A stretch of 55,513 nucleotides of DNA from Desulfurococcales archaeon (GTDB lineage Archaea > Thermoproteota > Thermoprotei_A > Sulfolobales > NBVN01). A program made the translations under genes and the position numbers. Under the pieces are notes generated by a model that was given only the letters and a program-made list of their open reading frames with translations, searched no databases and was not told the DNA's origin. How positions within the stretch are numbered: the stretch's first letter is position 1; every line of letters begins with the position of its first letter. Below are positions 8,247-17,566 of this stretch, piece by piece. The DNA lies in the NCBI GenBank assembly GCA_023255965.1, contig JAGDWE010000009.1:1-55513 (forward strand), read 5' to 3'.

Positions 8247-9353
8247 CTACATTATAGATTTAATTGATACGTTGCTTAGGAACTTTAATGCTAAATTAAT
8301 GTTGCCGTAACTCGATATATAGATCCCGTCAATTAAATCTCTTACTTCCTCTAGCATCTTCCTAATAATTAGCTCGTTGGCTACTATTACGTCATTACTC
8401 TTCAATAAGCTAGTTAGATATTCCTTCTCAGAATGGCTTAGCTTTATACCTAATCCATCAATGATCTCCAACCTCTTAACGCTATCTAATATTGCGTACG
8501 TAGCTAGTACTTTAATATCCAGATATAAGGACTTAACCCTCCGTATAAACTCCCTGAACCTACTTACGCTATATATTGGCTGAGTGGCTATGAATTCTGC
8601 ACCGCATTTTAACTTCCTCACCGTTCTTAAGACCTCTAAGTCAATGTAATCACTATATTGGTTTGCAGCAACCCCTACATGTGCTGCCTTACCGCCAATA
8701 CCTACTCTCCTACCGGAGTGATTAATGCCCAAGTCGCTTAGTAATCTAATTAAGTAGATTAACTGTGTTGAGTCTAAAGCGAATAAAGCGTTACCTGCAT
8801 TTCTAGGCCAGTCACCAGTAACCACGATAAAGTTACTTACTCCAGAATTAACAGCAGTTACTATGTACTTAGATAACTCATCTAACGATTTATCACGAGC
8901 GCTTAGATTCAATATCACGTCGACGTTGCTAAAGTGAGTCCTAGCGATCGAAGCCAATGTAAGTTGATCGTATGTTACTAGACCCATGGGTGAGTCAACT
9001 AAGACGTAGGCATCAACATAATTAGCTAACCTCCCTAACAACTTAACCAATACCCTTAAGTCTAAATCCACCGGCCGGCTAAATACCTCATAAGCTAATG
9101 CACTGCCCCTATTGAGCAATTCGATAAATTTAGACGATATACGTAATGGTGGGGGTACGTAGTCCCTAATCTTGAAGTAAGGACCTAAGTTAACCTTAGT
9201 GAATACTTCAAGGCACTTACTTCCATCTTTACATAATTTTTTATATACATCAACCCATACGCACTCTCCTGCGACCTCACAGTAATCGCCTCTATAACCC
9301 CCGCATGGCCCGTTTAGCATGCCCTTCGGACATCTACCCACGCTACTTAGCAC
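8247..9353 (-). CDS. Methylenetetrahydropterin reductase-like protein (MTHFR_C + MetF barrel)
   Basis: A 368-residue protein with two parts. Residues 6-33 hold the Cys-rich motif CPKGMLNGPCGG..C.....C (Cys 8, 17, 25, 31) of the MTHFR C-terminal/zinc or iron-sulfur domain. Residues 80-365 form a MetF-like TIM barrel with VVTGDWP (flavin site), a GGKAAHVGVAAN segment in place of the usual G.AG.P, and AEFIATQPIY. It should reduce methylene-tetrahydropterin to the methyl form. The Cys-rich domain precedes the barrel, the reverse of the order its name implies. The start is GTG 9353, 26 nt from a TATA box shared with the divergent reductase gene. Confidence 0.8.
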   Translation of the reverse strand: MLSSVGRCPKGMLNGPCGGYRGDYCEVAGECVWVDVYKKLCKDGSKCLEVFTKVNLGPYFKIRDYVPPPLRISSKFIELLNRGSALAYEVFSRPVDLDLRVLVKLLGRLANYVDAYVLVDSPMGLVTYDQLTLASIARTHFSNVDVILNLSARDKSLDELSKYIVTAVNSGVSNFIVVTGDWPRNAGNALFALDSTQLIYLIRLLSDLGINHSGRRVGIGGKAAHVGVAANQYSDYIDLEVLRTVRKLKCGAEFIATQPIYSVSRFREFIRRVKSLYLDIKVLATYAILDSVKRLEIIDGLGIKLSHSEKEYLTSLLKSNDVIVANELIIRKMLEEVRDLIDGIYISSYGNINLALKFLSNVSIKSIM

Positions 9354-9369
9354 CTAAATCAGTAATTAC

Positions 9370-9386
9370 ATTACATATTTAAAACC
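9370..9386. promoter_or_regulatory. Shared bidirectional TATA box
   Basis: The symmetrical motif atatttaaaa lies 26 nt from GTG 9353 on one side and about 30 nt from ATG 9409 on the other. Both genes would then be transcribed without a leader, from one TATA site read in both directions. Confidence 0.6.
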
Positions 9387-9408
9387 GCTATCCAACTGTT
9401 CAATAGCT

Positions 9409-10530
9409 ATGAAGGTAGGTATTGTTGGTGCAGGATTCAGCGGATTGCTTAGTGCCCTTAAGATAGCCAAGTACATGGATGTAGAAGTTTTCGAGGAACA
9501 TGCGAGGATAGGATACCCTAGGCACTGCACCGGCTTGGTAAGCGAGTATGTATTTAATTACCTAGGTAGCGAGGTGGGCGAATGCACCTTAAACTCCTTC
9601 AATAGATATATTGTGAGGCATGTATCAAGACCTAATGATGAGATAGAATTAAGGTTTAAGGAGAGGGTTTACCTCATAGATAGACCTAAGGCTGAGCAGT
9701 ACTTTGCGGATGTGGTACAATCATATGGCGGTATTATTTACTTAAGTCACGGCGTTAAATCCGTAGATGCTCGTGACACCTCGATATCCTTAATGGACGG
9801 CAGCAAGAAACGCTATGATTTAATAATATTGGCTGAGGGGTCTAGGGCAAACATAGTTAGAAAGCTAGGACTATGCCGAGAAATTAAGTATCTAATAGGT
9901 GTTCAGGCCGTTTTAAGGGTTCAAAACGAGCTGGATCATCCATATGTGCTATTTGGTGACGATCTAAGTAATGAGTTCTTCGGGTGGTTAGTTCCTATAG
10001 ATGAGAAGAATCTAATAGCCGGCTTAGCAGACGCTGTCGAACCATATAATAAACTAAAGCGCTTAATAAGTAGGTACTTAAGGCAATTCCTAAATGCGTC
10101 ACAGTTAAGTTATGAGATCACTGAGATCTTCGGAGGATTAATACCTATGTCTAAGCCATGTAATCAAGTCATTAATAAAGTTATAGGTCTAGGGGATGCA
10201 GTATCAGTTACTAAGCCATTAAGTGGTGGCGGGATCTACGGTATATATAGGCAGGTAAGAGAGCTAGAGAGTTTGAAGAGTTTATGCAGTCCAGAGGATT
10301 TAGTTAAGGAATACTCATCAAGGGTAAAGCGCTTACTACATGAACTAAGGCTCCAACACTTAATTAAGGATTTAATTAATAGAAAATTTAATAGCATAAA
10401 TAACTTGATATTAAGGATTATCGACTCTAGAATTAACTGCATTAAGGTAGTGGATTATGATAAGCTAGTGATCGGTCCCTCAGAAATCCTTAAGGTCTTG
10501 AAACTCATTACGCTGAGCGTCTATAATTGA
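9409..10530 (+). CDS. Geranylgeranyl reductase family FAD enzyme (archaeol saturation)
   Basis: A 373-residue flavoprotein that should hydrogenate the double bonds of geranylgeranyl chains in ether lipids at the membrane. The N-terminus has the dinucleotide motif GIVGAGFSGL and an acidic residue (VEVFEEH) for FAD. YPRHCTGLVS near residue 43 matches the P-x-x-C-x-G motif of the family, which includes the Cys near the flavin. GLGDAVSVTKPLSGGGI near residue 262 is the second FAD motif. The start is ATG 9409, directly placed for a leaderless transcript. A UbiA-type lipid enzyme is encoded 1.7 kb downstream, and CarS further on. Confidence 0.88.
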   Translation: MKVGIVGAGFSGLLSALKIAKYMDVEVFEEHARIGYPRHCTGLVSEYVFNYLGSEVGECTLNSFNRYIVRHVSRPNDEIELRFKERVYLIDRPKAEQYFADVVQSYGGIIYLSHGVKSVDARDTSISLMDGSKKRYDLIILAEGSRANIVRKLGLCREIKYLIGVQAVLRVQNELDHPYVLFGDDLSNEFFGWLVPIDEKNLIAGLADAVEPYNKLKRLISRYLRQFLNASQLSYEITEIFGGLIPMSKPCNQVINKVIGLGDAVSVTKPLSGGGIYGIYRQVRELESLKSLCSPEDLVKEYSSRVKRLLHELRLQHLIKDLINRKFNSINNLILRIIDSRINCIKVVDYDKLVIGPSEILKVLKLITLSVYN

Positions 10531-10560
10531 AGGCGTTATATTGGTGATGAAGCTAGATAC

Positions 10561-10591
10561 CGACCTCCTTCCGCCCTGAAGGGCGAAGTTT
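10561..10591 (-). repeat. Solo IS200/IS605-type right-end hairpin
   Basis: Reading the minus strand gives AACTTCGCCCTTCAGGGCGG and AAGGAGGTCG. The palindrome CGCCCTTCAGGGCG is well kept. It lies between the geranylgeranyl reductase stop and the thiolase start, where it may also serve as a transcript-end hairpin. Confidence 0.55.
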
Positions 10592-10641
10592 GTCCTTCTT
10601 TTATCAAGCCCTATTAATCTCCGAACTCTAATTATTTCGAG

Positions 10642-11604
10642 GTGTGTATAACGACTAAATGCCATAAATGTGGGATTAGAGAAGCTGTAATCCTTCAAAG
10701 ACATAGCGGGAAGTTATTGTGTGCTGAGTGTTTTATAGATGATATTAAGTCACGCGTACTTAACGAGGTACGTAAATACCATATGTTCAACTACAACGAT
10801 AGGCTATTACTAGCTCTCTCAGGAGGTAAGGACAGCTACACATTGCTTGATACGATATTAGGTATTCACGAAGCAAGCAAGTTGGGTGTCATAACGATTT
10901 CTGAGGGTATTCAGGGCTATAGTAGGGATGAGGATGTAGTGTGGATAATGTCTAGGTGTAGGGATTTAGGTATAGACATAGTTAGGGTTAGTTTTAAGGA
11001 GGCTGTGGGATATACGTTATTTGAACTAGTTAATATGTCGAAGGTCTCGGACATTGATGTAAGTCCGTGTACTTTCTGCGGTATGATTAGGAGAAGGATA
11101 ATAAATAGATATGCTAGGGAATTGGGTTACGATAGAGTGTTGACTGCTCATAACTTAGATGATGAATCGCAGACAGCATTTATAAACATATTAAGAGCTG
11201 ACTTAAGTAGGCTTATTCAATCGCATCCGGGGGGTCCTAAGTTAAGTGATTTATTTGTTAGGAGGGTTAAGCCGCTTAGGAAGGTTTATGAATGGGAGTC
11301 AGCTCTTTATGCATATTTAAAGGGGTTTAAGTTCCAGGAAGCTGAGTGCCCGTACATAACTACTGAGCCTACATTAAGAGCTAAGGTAAGGGACTACTTC
11401 CGTAGGTTAGAGGCTCTAGAGCCCGGAGTATTACTTAGATTTCTTAACTTCATTGACGATCTGGTATCGAAGTTCATTGATGAATCTCTTAAAATACCCA
11501 GCCTACCTCTATGTAAGTTATGTGGCGAGCCAACAGCACATAATAGAAGCATTTGTAAGACATGTGAGCTACTTATTAAGGTAGGTGTTATGAGGTGGGC
11601 GTAG
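10642..11604 (+). CDS. tRNA 2-thiolation protein, TtcA/Ncs6 (CTU1) family
   Basis: A 320-residue PP-loop ATPase that adenylates a tRNA uridine or cytidine so that sulfur can be added. The N-terminal zinc finger has C-x2-C and C-x2-C pairs (CHKCG, LCAEC). The PP-loop LALSGGKDS lies near residue 56. CTFCG near residue 142 and the HNLDDE motif near residue 172 belong to the active site. A C-terminal zinc ribbon has CKLCG and CKTCE. The order fits the archaeal Ncs6-like group. The start is GTG 10642. Its end overlaps the Taw3 gene by 10 nt, so two tRNA-modification genes share an operon. Confidence 0.88.
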   Translation: MCITTKCHKCGIREAVILQRHSGKLLCAECFIDDIKSRVLNEVRKYHMFNYNDRLLLALSGGKDSYTLLDTILGIHEASKLGVITISEGIQGYSRDEDVVWIMSRCRDLGIDIVRVSFKEAVGYTLFELVNMSKVSDIDVSPCTFCGMIRRRIINRYARELGYDRVLTAHNLDDESQTAFINILRADLSRLIQSHPGGPKLSDLFVRRVKPLRKVYEWESALYAYLKGFKFQEAECPYITTEPTLRAKVRDYFRRLEALEPGVLLRFLNFIDDLVSKFIDESLKIPSLPLCKLCGEPTAHNRSICKTCELLIKVGVMRWA

Positions 11605-12197
11605 ATAGGGAATTATGGCTCCGGAATAAGGAGGTAATGTATAAGCGCTTACTTAATGATCTACATATTGGGTATTTAGATGAGGATATTGAGGAAGTTC
11701 TTTTGGAGATATTTAAGAGGCGTGATTCATATACTGTGAGCTCATGTAGCGGTAGAATAGTTATGGTGGATTGCGTGTTACCGTGGATTAGGAGGAATTC
11801 AACAGTAGTCTTCAAGAAACATAAACCAATAAGTAGAGAGGAATTCCTGGATCTACTAAGCAAGCCCATACTATATAATCTATGGGTGGTAATTACCAGT
11901 CCTATAATTCACGTAGTTACAGCTGATCTTAAAGAAGCGCGCAGGATCCTAGTAATTGGTAGGGAAGCTGGCTTCAAACATAGCGGCATAATAAGTATTA
12001 GGAGGGACGGGATAATCCTTGAGTTAAGGAGTGGTGTAGGTCTCACTCAGATCGTTAAGGCTGGGAGTAAGATACTGGTAGACATCAGTAACGTTGATGA
12101 ATTAGTATCTATGTATAATAATGTATTAACGAGCGGTAAGGAGAGATTAGAGAAACTTAAGGAGCTGCTAAGGAAGTACTCTGAGGAAGAGCATTAA
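11595..12197 (+). CDS. taw3: Taw3, tRNA wybutosine-synthesising methyltransferase
   Basis: A 200-residue protein of the Taw3/TYW3 family, which N-methylates the tricyclic base at position 37 of tRNA-Phe using AdoMet. The signature SSCSGRI near residue 51-57 is present, followed by the conserved strand-rich core (LWVVITSPIIHV, GFKHSGII, ELRSGVGLTQIV). The length fits the family. The ATG start lies inside the end of the thiolase gene, so translation is probably coupled. The UbiA gene starts 13 nt after it. Other wybutosine genes are not in this window. Confidence 0.85.
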   Translation: MGVDRELWLRNKEVMYKRLLNDLHIGYLDEDIEEVLLEIFKRRDSYTVSSCSGRIVMVDCVLPWIRRNSTVVFKKHKPISREEFLDLLSKPILYNLWVVITSPIIHVVTADLKEARRILVIGREAGFKHSGIISIRRDGIILELRSGVGLTQIVKAGSKILVDISNVDELVSMYNNVLTSGKERLEKLKELLRKYSEEEH

Positions 12198-12210
12198 ATG
12201 GGTGCTAATA

Positions 12211-13119
12211 ATGGGCAGATTACTATGGCGTTTCAGCGGCTTTATAGAGATCTTAAGAATACATAATCTGCTGGCTTCCGCAGTAGCTACGTTACTTGGC
12301 TTTATGACTGTGTATGCAGGCTCACGTAGTGAATTAAGCCTTTCAACCTCGTTGATTCCCATATCAGTGGTCGTCTTAGTCGCGGGCGGTGGCTACGTGA
12401 TTAATGACTACTTTGACGTAGTAACCGACTCGATCAATAAGCCTACGAGACCTATACCTTCAGGTAGAGTCCTCAAGGATGAGGCGCTGCTACTGAGCAT
12501 AGCTCTAATGACTTTAGGAATCATACTAGCTACTCTTATCGGCGTAGTATCTTTCGCTTACGCATTAATTAATGCATTACTACTCATAGTCTATTCCAAG
12601 AACCTAAAGAGGGCAGGACTAGTAGGTAATTTAGTGGTTAGTACTGCAAGCGCCAACTCGATATTATACGGCGGCTTAGCGGCATCAGAATACTTAGGCA
12701 GATTTCAACTCATTTCTTATACAGCACCACCAGTTGCATACGCATTCATATTTACGTTGATGAGGGAGATAATAAAAGGCGTTGAAGACTACGTTGGTGA
12801 CCTCAAAAGCAATATTAAGACCTTGGCAGTAATTAAGGGCGTTAAATACGCCTCTAACATCTCAATATCCCTAATGATACTAATAATTACCTCATCTCCT
12901 ATACCCTACATACTTGGCTTATACGGAATCATGTATTTAATTCTAACAGCATGTATGGATGTGATTTTAATGTTATCCATAATAACCCTAATTAGGGGGT
13001 CTAACACAGATGAACTTATTAGGAGGGCCGCACTAGTCAGGAGTTATACTAAAGCAGCCATGTTCCTAGGCATACTTGCATTCCTGACAGATATTTCACT
13101 CTGTGTATTAACTAGCTAG
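12211..13119 (+). CDS. UbiA-family prenyltransferase, likely DGGGP synthase
   Basis: A membrane prenyltransferase of about 302 residues. The first aspartate motif NDYFDVVTDSINKPTRPIP near residue 65-83 is the classic NDxxDxxxD. The second, DYVGD near residue 190, follows REIIKGVED. About eight or nine membrane helices are present. In archaea this family makes digeranylgeranylglyceryl phosphate, the second ether bond of membrane lipids. ATG 12211 is preferred because GGGTGC lies 5 nt before it; GTG 12202 is possible. A role in quinone or heme prenylation cannot be excluded. Confidence 0.82.
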   Translation: MGRLLWRFSGFIEILRIHNLLASAVATLLGFMTVYAGSRSELSLSTSLIPISVVVLVAGGGYVINDYFDVVTDSINKPTRPIPSGRVLKDEALLLSIALMTLGIILATLIGVVSFAYALINALLLIVYSKNLKRAGLVGNLVVSTASANSILYGGLAASEYLGRFQLISYTAPPVAYAFIFTLMREIIKGVEDYVGDLKSNIKTLAVIKGVKYASNISISLMILIITSSPIPYILGLYGIMYLILTACMDVILMLSIITLIRGSNTDELIRRAALVRSYTKAAMFLGILAFLTDISLCVLTS

Positions 13120-14155
13120 GTAGTTGGGTTTTAACCTCGGATACTTCCTGCCCATGTAGGCCCTTATATATAGCCCTTAATACCATCAACTTATTTGCTT
13201 TTTTAGCATCTACATCATAGCTTTTAGAGAGCTCCTCGCCAGGTTTTAATGACCTAATTACGTCCCTTATAAATAGATTGCCTCCAGATAAGGCTATTAA
13301 GGTAAGGGTATCGCATACTAAATCACCTTCATTCCTTAAAGTTGCAGTAATACTGATGTTGTTACCCTTGCGTCTGACGTCGCTAACTACTATGCTTATC
13401 TTAGGTCCTTCCTTATTCATCTTGTATCGTAATATCGAGTATATGGGTATGAATGGCGGATGGTATTTCGCCCCCGAGTCCCTATGATATATTGATAAAG
13501 TGCTATTACCTAAAGATTCAAAGCTATTTATTACCGTATTAATCAACCCTATGTAGTTATTTAACGTTTTAACCACCCTTTCATTAAGTACTATATCTAC
13601 CTTAGCATTTTTCGACGGCATGTTTAAAAGTATTGAAGTACTCACCCTACCGTCATACTTTGAACTATACTGAACCGCGTAATTCTCCGTTTGGTTTATT
13701 AGAATGCACCCACCTCTATAATCTACCTCAGTAATTAGGCCTGAATCCCTCTTAACTCCAACTAATTCTACGCCATCTATTGTTATCGGATGAGGTGAGT
13801 CGCATGATATGGTTAGTGTGTACGTCTTCCCTCCCTTAACTACCTTACTCAGATCAAATAGATGTACCGCATATAGGTAACCCCCACACTCTACGACAAC
13901 CTGAGGTTTAAATTCGCGTGTTATGCTTAACTCCTCGATGCCCACCCTCCATGAAACTTTACCTAAGCCTTCATTAGCTGCCGTAATAATAATTAGGTAA
14001 ACCTCATCCAGGGGGTATTCATCTACTTCTAGCAAGTATTCACCAGCTCTGGGATAAGACCTACCTCCTAGCCTTAATTGACTTGAGATGCTCGTATGAT
14101 ATATTCTGCCGTTAACCTCATTCTTAATGAGTCCTAGTAAATCCCCTTTAGACAT
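13112..14155 (-). CDS. Unknown beta-rich protein with a CARDB-like C-terminal domain
   Basis: A 347-residue protein, not recognised. Most of it is predicted beta strand. The last 95 residues (about 255-347) look like an Ig/CARDB-type domain, with SITATLRNEGD and a final SLKPGEELSKSY as in surface adhesion domains. There is no N-terminal signal peptide or membrane segment, which is odd for such a domain. The ATG at 14155 has GGTGG upstream. The gene follows the DUF763 gene by 38 nt in the same direction and overlaps the UbiA gene tail-to-tail by 8 nt. Confidence 0.6.
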   Translation of the reverse strand: MSKGDLLGLIKNEVNGRIYHTSISSQLRLGGRSYPRAGEYLLEVDEYPLDEVYLIIITAANEGLGKVSWRVGIEELSITREFKPQVVVECGGYLYAVHLFDLSKVVKGGKTYTLTISCDSPHPITIDGVELVGVKRDSGLITEVDYRGGCILINQTENYAVQYSSKYDGRVSTSILLNMPSKNAKVDIVLNERVVKTLNNYIGLINTVINSFESLGNSTLSIYHRDSGAKYHPPFIPIYSILRYKMNKEGPKISIVVSDVRRKGNNISITATLRNEGDLVCDTLTLIALSGGNLFIRDVIRSLKPGEELSKSYDVDAKKANKLMVLRAIYKGLHGQEVSEVKTQLPS

Positions 14156-14193
14156 TAATCCACCACTAGTTAAGTTAATCAGAAGTATTAAAG

Positions 14194-15384
14194 TTAAAGT
14201 CGATCAAGGACTTCATCTTTGGGAGCGTATCTCCTTAAGTTCCTTAAAGCAATTAATTTCTCCTTGCGTCCCATTTCAGCCTCTTTAATGATGTCATTTA
14301 ATTCCCTAATCACCTTAACCATCAATTCTCTCTTTATTGGAAAAGGTATACCATCCTTACCACCAACGGTAAATGCGTATTTGAATGGATCGTATGGATC
14401 GGTTACCGGATCATCTAATGATGGCGGCTCCCTATAGATCAGCTCGGATACAAGGCTTAACGCCCTATAGACTTCACTACCTACGTTAGGTATTAGTAGT
14501 GCTTCCTCGATACTCGATGGCTTTATCTCATAAACCTTCATAAGCCTACTTAATAAAGATCTATCCAGCCTTACTGGCCTGTAATACGTTGTATTGAACG
14601 TTATAACATTGCCTCTAAGATTATGCGCCTCACTTTTTATGCCTATGAAGTAATCAAGAGTCTTAACTCCCTTAAGAACGTTATTGATCTCCGTAATCAT
14701 CCCCACAACCTTCTTGGGGTTTTCATTCATCAAATCTAATATGACCTCCTTACACCTCCTTGAAGCTATATCTACTAGATTTAACGCTGTTCCTTTATAA
14801 TTAGATGCTATTCCTGAATGCGGGCTCTCATCTATTTTAGGGCTAGTAAACCAAGCTATATGATACCTACGAGCCAATTTAACGTCCAGATTCATGCCCT
14901 GCTGAATAACCACCCACCTCCCCTTATCGTCGAATACTATGACATGGTGATATAGTGAGAAGCCATCCTGAAGTAGGGCTGAATCAACCTTAGCAGATAA
15001 CTTAGAATATCTGATCAATTCATTAATTACTGACGAATTAATGCCTAATTCATCACCATACCCTACAATTTCATCAGGCGTTCTTAAGGCTAACCCGCCT
15101 TTACCGCCTGCAACCCTAACATTAACTCCTAAGTCATTTAACGACTCCTTAATGATGGCTGTGGTTACCGTTGTCGACCCGCTACTATCCCAGTCCATGC
15201 CTATAGCATTATTAAATGCCTGAAACCATAATGGATTAGAGAGCCTTCTTAGTAACCCCTCACTGCCTAACTCCATAATAACTATCCTTAATATTTCCTT
15301 ACCTAATTTCTTCATAAGCTTCGCTAACCATTGCGGGACATGACCATCATGTAGCGGTAGATCAGCATAACCGCTAAGAACCAT
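14194..15384 (-). CDS. DUF763 family protein
   Basis: A 396-residue protein of the conserved DUF763 family, recognisable by the N-terminal GYADLPLHDGHVPQWL, the GSGSTT-like GSTTVTT segment near residue 70, the GGKGG loop near residue 95, and HHVIVFDDKG..VVIQQGMN near residue 145. The biochemical role is not established to my knowledge. Its gene overlaps the end of the NfeD gene by 11 nt and forms one operon with NfeD and stomatin. The start is ATG 15384. The full length suggests an intact gene. Confidence 0.8.
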   Translation of the reverse strand: MVLSGYADLPLHDGHVPQWLAKLMKKLGKEILRIVIMELGSEGLLRRLSNPLWFQAFNNAIGMDWDSSGSTTVTTAIIKESLNDLGVNVRVAGGKGGLALRTPDEIVGYGDELGINSSVINELIRYSKLSAKVDSALLQDGFSLYHHVIVFDDKGRWVVIQQGMNLDVKLARRYHIAWFTSPKIDESPHSGIASNYKGTALNLVDIASRRCKEVILDLMNENPKKVVGMITEINNVLKGVKTLDYFIGIKSEAHNLRGNVITFNTTYYRPVRLDRSLLSRLMKVYEIKPSSIEEALLIPNVGSEVYRALSLVSELIYREPPSLDDPVTDPYDPFKYAFTVGGKDGIPFPIKRELMVKVIRELNDIIKEAEMGRKEKLIALRNLRRYAPKDEVLDRL

Positions 15385-16687
15385 GCTTACGCACCACTAA
15401 GTATCTCTCCTCCTGCTTAACTACGTAAATGAGCTCCCCTGGCTCAACAATTTCATCAGATCTAGCCAGCCAGTACTCACCATCAACTAACACATATCCG
15501 TAGGTACCTGGCGCCAGTCTATCAAGGGCCTTACCAACCTTACCCTCAAGGCTAAATATACGACTTCTCATCTTCTTTGCCTTAATTACTTTCACCAACA
15601 TGAATGAAGTAAGTGAAGTAAATAAAACCCCTACAATAATACTAGTGATTCTAAGCATTTCTATTTGCCGAGGAGTTAGGATCAAGGTCGATGGAATGGA
15701 TGTAGGAATTAAAATTAATCCTAGGACTAATAGTACGATGCCTGAAACTCCAGTGACCCCGAATCCAGGTATTACGAATAATTCTAGGGCGAGTAGTAAA
15801 GAACCCAACAATATCATGAGCAATGACGCTATGTTGGGGTTGAAGCCGGATCCTATTAAACCTAGTATTAAGAATACCAATGCTAATGGTATAGCATGTA
15901 GATTAGCTGATGCTAATGCAAATATTAATGACATCACACCAACAGTAACTAATATACTACTTACCAGAGTGTTGGTAAGTATGGATAAAGCTCTAGATCT
16001 TAAACTGCATGTAAAGTAAGTATAGCTACGTATGTTGATGATATAATTACCTGAAGATGTATTGATTATCATGCCATTCAGCTTAGCTATCAATTCATCT
16101 AAGTTACTTACCTCAAAATCGGCAACGCCTAATTCAACAGCTTTACGTGAATCCAACACTAAATTGCTCCTTATGAACTCCTGGACAACAGATTCGTTCC
16201 TGCCCCTAGCACTGGCGTACATTAAAGCCTTTTGAATTATTGGATTTAAGACCTTACTCTCGTTAACGTACTCAACAGCGCCTGTTAGCGGATTGTAGGT
16301 TACCGGCTGCATGGCGCCAATTATAGAATTACGTGATAAGGATACTACATGCATCGGTAGTAGGATTAATGTGCCGGCACTTAAAGCCTTACCGCCCGCT
16401 ACATAACCTATCACTGGAACATGCGTTGTATAGATAGCATCGCCTATGGTAAATGCCGAGTCAAGCCATCCACCATAGCTATCTACCATGACAATAAGTG
16501 CTTTATTAGATGCTTCAGCTTCGCTTAGTGCATCAACTACACATTCAGCTATACCGGGATCTATAGTATCCCATGGTGGCATTACCTTAACTATCAATGC
16601 GCTATTTATTGATGGCGGGTCGGCAAGTACGTTAGCTGGTGTTAGTATAATAATGAATACTGCCGTTAAGAGCAAGTAATTCCTCAT
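15374..16687 (-). CDS. NfeD family membrane serine protease (stomatin partner)
   Basis: A 437-residue protein with a signal peptide (residues 1-22). A ClpP-like protease domain follows at about residues 28-220: DSYGGWLDSA near 48, and the catalytic Ser in GGKALSAGTLI near 97 with MHVVSL after it. Four or five membrane helices lie at about 230-375, and an OB-fold NfeD tail at 380-437 (GKVGKALDRL.PGTYGYVLVDG). Such enzymes cut stomatin C-termini and take part in membrane quality control. The start ATG overlaps the stomatin stop (ATGA), which is the standard stomatin-NfeD operon. Confidence 0.88.
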   Translation of the reverse strand: MRNYLLLTAVFIIILTPANVLADPPSINSALIVKVMPPWDTIDPGIAECVVDALSEAEASNKALIVMVDSYGGWLDSAFTIGDAIYTTHVPVIGYVAGGKALSAGTLILLPMHVVSLSRNSIIGAMQPVTYNPLTGAVEYVNESKVLNPIIQKALMYASARGRNESVVQEFIRSNLVLDSRKAVELGVADFEVSNLDELIAKLNGMIINTSSGNYIINIRSYTYFTCSLRSRALSILTNTLVSSILVTVGVMSLIFALASANLHAIPLALVFLILGLIGSGFNPNIASLLMILLGSLLLALELFVIPGFGVTGVSGIVLLVLGLILIPTSIPSTLILTPRQIEMLRITSIIVGVLFTSLTSFMLVKVIKAKKMRSRIFSLEGKVGKALDRLAPGTYGYVLVDGEYWLARSDEIVEPGELIYVVKQEERYLVVRKHGS

Positions 16688-17502
16688 GGACTGCTTTCCT
16701 GCTTCCCGCTACTTTCTAGTTGTCGCCTTACAACACCTAACGATGATGCGATGGCATGTGCTGAAGCACTTGCTGTCTCAGTAACCACTATCAATGCCCT
16801 CTCCTTAGCTATCTCCGTTAAAGTCTGGAGCTCCCTTAATCTAATGGCGGCAACATGCTTCTCGTACTCCTCAGCTGCCTCTGCGAGGATTTTAGATGCC
16901 TGTTTTTCGCCTTCAGCCTCAATGATCCTAGCTCTACGCCATCTCTCCGCCTCAGCCTGCTTAGCCATAGCCCTCTTCATAGCCTCCGGCAACTCGACGT
17001 TCTTTAACGTGACGGCTACTACCTTAATGCCCCAAGGCATTGTTATTTCGTCAATGTTGCTTTGAAGCCTCTTATTTAATTCCTCCCTCCTCATAAGTAA
17101 ATCATCTAATTCAACCTGACCTAGAACATCCCTTAAAACGGTCTGACCTAATAGCGTTATTGCGTAGGGATAGTTAGCTACCTTAACTATCGCCTTCTCA
17201 GGGTCTACGACTCTATAGTAGATCACTGCATCAATATTTACAGTGACGTTATCCCTAGTTATTATTTCCTGCCTAGGCACATCTACGGTGACCACCCTTA
17301 AGTCAACCTTAGCCAGACTATCAATAAATGGGATAATAAAGAATAACCCAGGACCCCTAACTCCTACCAACCTACCCAACCTAAATAGTACCGCCCTTTC
17401 ATACTCCTTAATTATCTTAATGCTTGCGCTAAGTAATGAAACTGCTATCAATGTTATGATTAAAATTAGAATTAATGTAAATATATCCAAACCTCTAATC
17501 AC
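16684..17502 (-). CDS. Stomatin/prohibitin-like SPFH membrane protein
   Basis: A 272-residue protein with one N-terminal membrane helix (residues 7-28) and an SPFH domain (about 30-190). Typical segments are EYERAVLFRLGR, GPGLFFIIPFID and VDVPRQEIITRDNV. Residues 190-245 are a coiled coil rich in Ala, Glu and Arg. SPFH proteins form large rings that organise membrane patches. The start is GTG 17502, 26 nt from a TATA box that also faces hjc. It is coupled to the NfeD gene by a 4-nt overlap. Confidence 0.9.
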   Translation of the reverse strand: MIRGLDIFTLILILIITLIAVSLLSASIKIIKEYERAVLFRLGRLVGVRGPGLFFIIPFIDSLAKVDLRVVTVDVPRQEIITRDNVTVNIDAVIYYRVVDPEKAIVKVANYPYAITLLGQTVLRDVLGQVELDDLLMRREELNKRLQSNIDEITMPWGIKVVAVTLKNVELPEAMKRAMAKQAEAERWRRARIIEAEGEKQASKILAEAAEEYEKHVAAIRLRELQTLTEIAKERALIVVTETASASAHAIASSLGVVRRQLESSGKQESSP

Positions 17503-17521
17503 CCTTATTACTTAAGTATCA

Positions 17522-17534
17522 CGCAATTTAAACC
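17522..17534. promoter_or_regulatory. Shared bidirectional TATA box (stomatin and hjc)
   Basis: The near-symmetrical caatttaaacc is centred near 17528. It is 26 nt from GTG 17502 on the minus strand. On the plus strand it predicts a transcript start near 17555, 12 nt before the proposed CTG start of hjc. Confidence 0.5.
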
Positions 17535-17566
17535 TAGCTACATATAATATCACTTGGTGTGAAGAG

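Noticed and set aside
10547..10580. GTGATGA followed by CTGA, sRNA-like
   Set aside because: The CTGA belongs to the IS-end palindrome, and the 22-nt spacing has no internal boxes.
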